Source: Bemisia tabaci (lineage: Eukaryota; Arthropoda; Insecta; Hemiptera; Aleyrodidae). Taken from it: a DNA stretch of 64,000 nucleotides. Below the pieces are notes generated by a model. It had not been told where the DNA came from. It worked only from the letters and a program-made list of their open reading frames with translations, and made no database searches. Position numbers and translations under genes: made by a program. The DNA lies in assembly GCF_918797505.1 (NCBI RefSeq), contig NC_092793.1:68195660-68259659 (forward strand), in the 5' to 3' direction. Below, in pieces: positions 58,649 to 64,000 of this stretch (positions are counted from its first letter, which is position 1; every line of letters begins with the position of its first letter).

Positions 58649-59456
58649 ACATGGGCCGCGGCCATGGCGGCAAATTTTGCAATTTTTTAAATGTAGGTAT
58701 AAAAAAAATCGGATTTAGAAAAAAAAAATTACAAACGAGAAGAGGCTACGAAATCTCTCATTACCTGAGAGTATAGTAATTTCTAATTTTGTCGTCTTTC
58801 AGTGATACAAGAGACATCATCTTTAATTAGTCGAGTTAAGAGAGAAACCAAACACACAATTTGGCCTGGAACGACTTAGGGAGAAATAATGACCAGGACT
58901 TGAGATGAAAAGGAGAAGCCCTCGGAATGTAATACATATTAGCGCCTACAAGACTGCACGAATACTTCACGCATTGCATCGAACACACTGCGGTTATTGA
59001 TGTCAGCGTGAAACGGATAGCGCCTACAAGAATGCATGAATACTTCCCGCATTGCGCCAAACACAGAGCGGTCAGCGTGAAACGCACAGCGCCTACAAGA
59101 CTGCGTGAATACTTCACGCATTGCGCCAAATACGGTGTGGTCGGCTTATATCATTAAACCAAATTTTGTGTTTGTTCTTTCATAATTTTTTCGTTCATTT
59201 CTTATGAATGTAAGGCCTTGTCCATTAGAGATAGGTTTACGAAACTTGACTTTCGGGCAAAGTTCCGTGACCTTTTGCTAGTAGTGTTGACAGGGCTTTC
59301 CCAAAAAATGTGTTCAACACGAGTAAACGCGTCTTATGCACCCCTTCCCCACTGGCACATTCACTTGATGGTTTTTATTGACGTTTCAAAACGAATGAGA
59401 AGGGGGCGGCAAAATACAGGCGGCCCATGGGCGGCAAGTAGGAAAATCCGGCCCTG
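58649..59456. mobile_element. family B hAT-like element, copy 4, left tip lost
   Basis: The right end ATCCGGCCCTG lies at 59456. The left begins ACATGGGCCGCGGCCATGG without the CAGGGCC tip. It carries three minisatellite units (about 58942, 59020 and 59089) against two, two and one in the other copies. The recurring short plus-strand frame (59218-59475) runs past the element end, which argues against it being a real gene. Confidence 0.87.
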
Positions 59457-59493
59457 GATATTAAGAAAACACTGAGTACACTGATTAACATAT

Positions 59494-59812
59494 TATACGT
59501 CATGATGTCACTCCTAATATTATGACGTCATCACAGACAAAAATACGACTTCATCCTTTACAATTTAACGTATTTCTATCATACGGAACTATGTGCATTG
59601 TGACGTGAGCCCTGTAATGCACCTATCCTTATGGATCTCAGGACTCATGTCTGAATGCACATAGTTCCGTTTGGCAGAAATACGTCCAATTTTGATGCTT
59701 CATCATGATGAGGAATTATGAAAACACAAAATACAAGAAAAACGCATTATACGTCATGACGTCACTCCTAATATTATGACATCATCACAGACATACAAAA
59801 ATACGACGTCAT
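59494..59812. repeat. composite repeat: two direct CRE-like blocks around a hairpin
   Basis: CATTATACGTCATGACGTCA then CTCCTAATATTATGAC and ATCATCACAGAC occurs at 59744-59812, and a close direct copy lies at 59492-59550. Between them, ACGGAACTATGTGCATTGTG (59583-59602) is mirrored by GAATGCACATAGTTCCGT (about 59654-59671). Each block has TGACGTCA-like octamers. This looks like a hairpin element with subterminal or flanking direct repeats, rather than a gene. Confidence 0.75.
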
Positions 59813-60208
59813 ACGTCACAACTTTGAACGGTTTATGATTTTTTTTTTAGAAAAAAAAAATATTCTCAAGGAGGAGTTGAAGAGAAACGAGAGCGAACAA
59901 GCGAGCCTAACGCCTTTTATTTTAGCATCGGTCTGACGGTGTGAATCTCGGCGATCTCCGGTGCGAGGGAGTGGAAAGATTAATATTAAAAATAATCTTT
60001 TGACGCGGAAGAAGAGGGAAAAAACGGGTGAGACCGCGGCGGTGAGCCGAGATTGAGGCTTCTTCTGCAAGGATTTAATTTGCTAAGTTTCTGAATGTAG
60101 CAGATTAACTCGAGCCCTCTCGAGCCCCTGTGTTTTGAGGCCATGTCTCTTTAAAACACCCTCGCCGCCATTGCCAAGTTTAATTCCGAAATCGGTCTAC
60201 TTTAAAGT

Positions 60209-61139
60209 GATTCGACGGTTGCCTTTTTTTGTGTCAGAGCGACGTGCGATATATCGCATCAATTTGTTCTATAATGGAGATGTTGCATGTGTGAGGAATT
60301 TGCGATTTGACTGTTGATTCTTACGTAAAAGTTCGTGAGAAACACGATGGTGCCACTGGTTTTCTCTGAAATCAACTCCAATAAGCTCAAAGAAAGCTCT
60401 CAAGTTGAGGCCAAAATGGATGGGATATCCCACTCTACCCTGAGAGGCCACGTCTACATCAAGACAAACTCTCCATGCAAAGATAGGGAGCAAATACATT
60501 AGCAGTGATGCCGCGTTTTCAGTTTTGGAGTCCCCAAATAAAGTGGCAGCCCTGTCAATGTATTTGCTCCCTATCTTTGCATGGAGAGTTTGACTTGATG
60601 TAGACGTGGACTCTCAGGGAAGGGTGGGATATCCCCTCCATTTTGGGCTCAACTTGAGAGCTTTTTTTGAGCTTGGGAGTTGATTTCAGAGAATACCAGT
60701 GGCACCATCGTGTTTCTCACGAACTTTTACATAAGAATCAACAGTCAAATTGCAAATTCCTCACACATGCAACATCTCCATTTCAGCTACTTGTCATTTT
60801 TTCGAATTTTGAGATCGCACTTCTGTTGTCATGAGACTGAAGAACTCATGTAACAAATTTGACAAAATAATTCAACGTATTAAAGACAGGGTATTTTTAG
60901 AGTGAAAATATTACATTCGAATGCAGTTTCGATGTCAGTGTCGAATGCGATATTCTTCTTCTAAAAAAAACCCTGCCTCTATTACGTTGAATTTCTTCGT
61001 CAAATTTAGTACATAAATTCTTGACAAATAGAAGTGCGATCTCAAAATTCGAAAAAATGACAAGTCGCTGAAATTATGGAACGAATTGGTGCGATATATC
61101 GCACGTCGCTCTGACACAAAAAATGGCATCCGTCGAATT
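60209..61139. mobile_element. TTCGACGG-ended foldback interrupted by family G
   Basis: The left arm, GATTCGACGGTTGCC then TTTGTGTCAGAGCGACGTGC and GATATATCGCATCAATTTG, is mirrored by CGATATATCGCACGTCGCTC, TGACACAAAAAATGGC and CGTCGAATT at the right. Inside, CGAATTTTGAGATCGCACTT mirrors AAGTGCGATCTCAAAATTCG. Family G (60274-60782) interrupts the left arm. Confidence 0.85.
60274..60782. mobile_element. family G foldback, copy 2
   Basis: GGAGATGTTGCATGTGTGAG at the left is an exact mirror of CTCACACATGCAACATCTCC. The mirrored arm of its host element gives the empty site CTATAATTTCAGC-like sequence (seen as CCATAATTTCAGCG on the other arm). The insertion is explained either by an AT duplication around GGAGATG...CATCTCC or by insertion between AA and TTT with no duplication around TGGAGATG...CATCTCCA. 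Confidence 0.88.
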
Positions 61140-63917
61140 ACCTTGCGGTGAAACTCAATTGGTGCCAGGCAGAGTAAAAGAGGAGAGCAATGCCTGCATT
61201 AAATGAACTTTCCTCAAGTCCTTGGACGTCTTGAAAGCGGACTTGTCCAGGATCGAGGCTCTAAAAATAAGCAATAAATCACCACGTAATCTACTCACCT
61301 GATACTTCCAGAATATTAAATAGAAAACACTATGTTTGGTGACCCATTGGATGCTTAAAGAATTTTGGAATGATTTTGGAGTGTCCCTCATCCTTTTTCT
61401 CCTTTTCTGCTTCATCATTTACCATGGGCCGTTTCACAAATGAGGACATTATGACCGTGGTTTTTTACTTCTTTCTCGCAGTGGGCTCACGGTACGATTT
61501 AATTTTCGCGATGTCCCAGATAAAACTCGAGCGAGGTACTCTAGAAACGGAGCCGCAGGTCTGACAATGAGTGTAATAAAATCCGCCGAAGCGCGCGGGG
61601 ACGCAGGGATCGTCGAGACAGGGACGGGGAGCTAATGAAATTGAGCACGCACGAGGAGCCTTGCTTTATTTTAATGAAAAAGGAAAAATTAAAAAGAAAG
61701 GGGCGAGGAAAGTAGAAATTAAAAACGGCGACTTAGCACGAAGACGTGAATCTTTCAGCAATCGCGGCGTTGCCAAATTGTAAGTTCTTTCCTTGCATGT
61801 GTGTATGGGACTGTGAGGATCCTAAAAATATTTGAGTTTGGCATCGGTGTCTCTGCCTCTGGGAATTTTTTGCTCCCGGTGAATGGCAGTGCCAGGATTG
61901 CGAGACGACTAGGCGAAAAATAAAAAGGAAGAGGAGTAGGACAAATTAACACCACCATGAGTCGGAGCGAACAGGTGCACGATAATCTTTTCTTTTTTTT
62001 CTTCTTTTTTTTGGCGGGCGAGACGTGGTTTTAAAATTACTTTGGAGGACAAAATAAACCTGACAATACTTTATTAAACTCAAAAAACTCTCTGAAAATG
62101 ACAAAAAATCCAACTTTTGATTGCATTCTTAAGAATAATTTTCATTCATCGCATTAATTCCTACTTTCGCTTGTAATTCTATTACCGAAAGCTTTTCTAA
62201 GATGTACACTAGCTTGTTTTATTTGCTTATAATTTTGTGACAGGTTCCAAAGTTCCTTTCTGCAGGTAATAAATTAGTGCTTATGGGATATTTATATCAC
62301 ACCTACCTTCCACAATGCAAAGTTCACTAAATTACAATTTACTTGACAAATTCTGTTTAGTTCTATGCAATCGAGTTTCCCTTGATTTGAGTTAGCAGTT
62401 TTCACGAAGATAACTCGTTTCTCTCGACGGATATCTACATCACTCTATGGATAATGCGAGCGTTACCGTACCTACGTATTATTCGACAGACTTTCTACGG
62501 CCCTCGTTGAGATCCTATCGCTTTTTTAGTAATCAGTTACCTGGAGGGCGATGATGTAATGTTTACAAAAAAATCAGAGCATTTTAATGAAATAAGACGA
62601 TTTGTTGAAGGCTTTAACTTTACAGTTACTTAAAGCGCTGATTTGTACTTTTCAGAGGAAATTAAAACCACCGAAATGCGGGTAGAAATGTACAGAAAAT
62701 GCGTTTTACTGACTCAACATTGAATTTAATTACAATTACTCCCTTACACTGTTGGGGTGCGGCATGCAGCTATATTGTGCTGGTAAATATAGTTAAAAGG
62801 TTTCTTTCCGCATCGGGAACTTAATCTGTGAAAAAGGCGCGTCCATCTTCAAAACGGGCAAAAAAGGGTACTTTCTGATGGGAATTCGTGCTGGAATTCC
62901 TTGCTACGTTTTCTAATTAACGCAAGTCGATCAAAAGTGGACACGGCAAAAAACCAGTGCATCGTTGCCTTTGGACATGAAATCATTCTAATTGAAGCGG
63001 AAAATTTGGAAAAGCGACTGGAGATTTGGAAACATTGTGATAACGCAGAGCCATATGCCGGCAAACACTCCCCGTTCGTGGAAGATTAACCTCAGTAAAA
63101 GTATTTCTTCTTTTGGGTTCTTTCACGTGGAAGAGATTCGGCATCTTTGTGATCACTCCCCCTCAACTTTTATTGCTCTCAAAGTTGTTGGTAGAGAGGG
63201 CTATCGTTGGAATTCGGAACAATTAAAAATTCCACTTGTTAAGGGTCAATAATCCGAGCGTGCAGAAAATTCATCACCTTTTTACAGATTCAATACCACG
63301 GTATTTTAAAGACAATGGTTTGGAGTAGACTTAGGGGTTGCGGTGCCAAGTGATTTAATATTTAACGTCTACCTAAACCAGGAAAGATTTAAATGAACAT
63401 GGTAGTTGTTTGGATTAAAAATGGGTTTCGCCGTTTATTCTCCTTTTCGTTTGGGAAAATTTGACTCATAGTCGTTGAACATAATGTTTAAAAAATACTC
63501 AAGATTTAAAGACGGTAGTTCTTACGTTATGTGCACCATGTGTTTCCAAAAAATGTTATTTTTGTTTTTAAAAATTTACATAAACCTCAAAAATACATAT
63601 AAAATACATACAAGAAAAAACACTAAAAATGAACTGTGACGCATACATGCACTGCACACATAAAATACATACATTTATATCAAAATAAATCAAAATTTGT
63701 TGCTGGCCGTAGATTCTCTGAATACTCAGTTTTTTACGAGGCATCGGCCAAATCATTGAAATTTGGAAGAAAATGATAGTCAAAGAAGAAAAATTAATAT
63801 TTCGTTAGGCTTGGGCAAGAATTATAGAGCCGATACTTCCTAAATACTGCGTATTTTGTAAATATAAACGATTAATTTAAATGAACGTTAAGAGAGAAAA
63901 AAGTTAAAGGTGGTGAA
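61140..63917. other. unassigned sequence
   Basis: 2.8 kb with no transposon edges recognised. Two overlapping plus-strand frames at 62901-63252 contain VDTAKNQCIVAFGHEIILIE, which has a protein-like look but no family I can name; no splice borders were identified. Confidence 0.35.
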
Positions 63918-64000
63918 CAGTGGCGTGGCGTGAAAGATCTATTATCGATATCTCGCCATTTGAAGCTATGGTAAAGAATCGATTGCTAAGGTGTTCTCTG
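63918..64000. mobile_element. family E MITE, copy 3, cut by the window end
   Basis: CAGTGGCGTGGCGTGAAAG then TATTATCGATATCTCG and CTATGGTAAAGAATCGATTG matches family E. The right end lies beyond the window. Confidence 0.8.

Noticed and set aside
62901..63252. Two overlapping frames resembling a decayed reverse transcriptase segment
   Set aside because: A faint look of VDTAKNQCIVAFGHEI is not enough. No catalytic motif or neighbouring LINE tail is present.

Overview
The window looks like nuclear DNA from an animal, most likely a hemipteran insect (my guess is a whitefly, from the overall look of the repeats; this is inference and I could not search). It is AT-rich, no reading frame exceeds about 210 codons, and there are no bacterial-style gene rows, no rRNA and no tRNA that I could recognise. 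It reads as a gene desert or a very large intron. No complete host protein-coding gene can be supported. I give two candidate exons with splice-like borders (48147-48429 and 40265-40501), one candidate TATA promoter with a first-exon donor (24064-24125), and several possible regulatory blocks (5335-5570, 8946-8999, 9895-10075).

Almost everything recognisable is mobile DNA, mainly short non-autonomous DNA transposons in many families. (A) A TA-flanked MITE of about 255 bp with ends CTGCCGTGCTAAGG, with at least seven clear and several decayed copies. (B) A hAT-like element of about 740-820 bp with ends CAGGGCCGGAT, which carries a minisatellite of 38-mer units; 4 copies. (C) A MITE ending in TGATTATTGAAATTGATAGA; about 5 copies. 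(D) A 230-bp CACTGG element with a near-palindromic TCTAGAGTCCAGA core; 3 copies. (E) A CAGTGGCGTGGCG element; 3 copies. (F) A 137-257 bp hairpin element with GGATTGCATTTTGCAA ends and 4-bp target duplications; 3 copies. (G) A 507-bp foldback with GGAGATGTTGC ends; 2 copies. Several singletons are also present.

The most striking objects are two copies of a 2.5-kb foldback element (11232-13743 and 44584-47093). Each has two nearly identical inverted arms of about 880 bp around a 750-bp centre, and the centre lies in opposite orientation in the two copies. Copy 2 sits inside another inverted-repeat element (44335-47713). Because that host element is palindromic, its other arm shows the sequence before insertion: the 2.5-kb element entered between AAA and TTT with no target duplication. 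That is the hallmark reported for Spy-type transposons. The centre holds a short stretch resembling the C-terminal end of a non-LTR retrotransposon polyprotein.

Two further LINE C-terminal fragments (14840-15019 minus; 16620-16840 plus, frameshifted) are the only confidently recognised protein-like sequences. Nested insertions are common (22373-23462, 33728-34152, 34756-35512, 44335-47713, 60209-61139) and give a relative age order for the families. Stretches between the listed items are AT-rich sequence in which I see no supportable gene.
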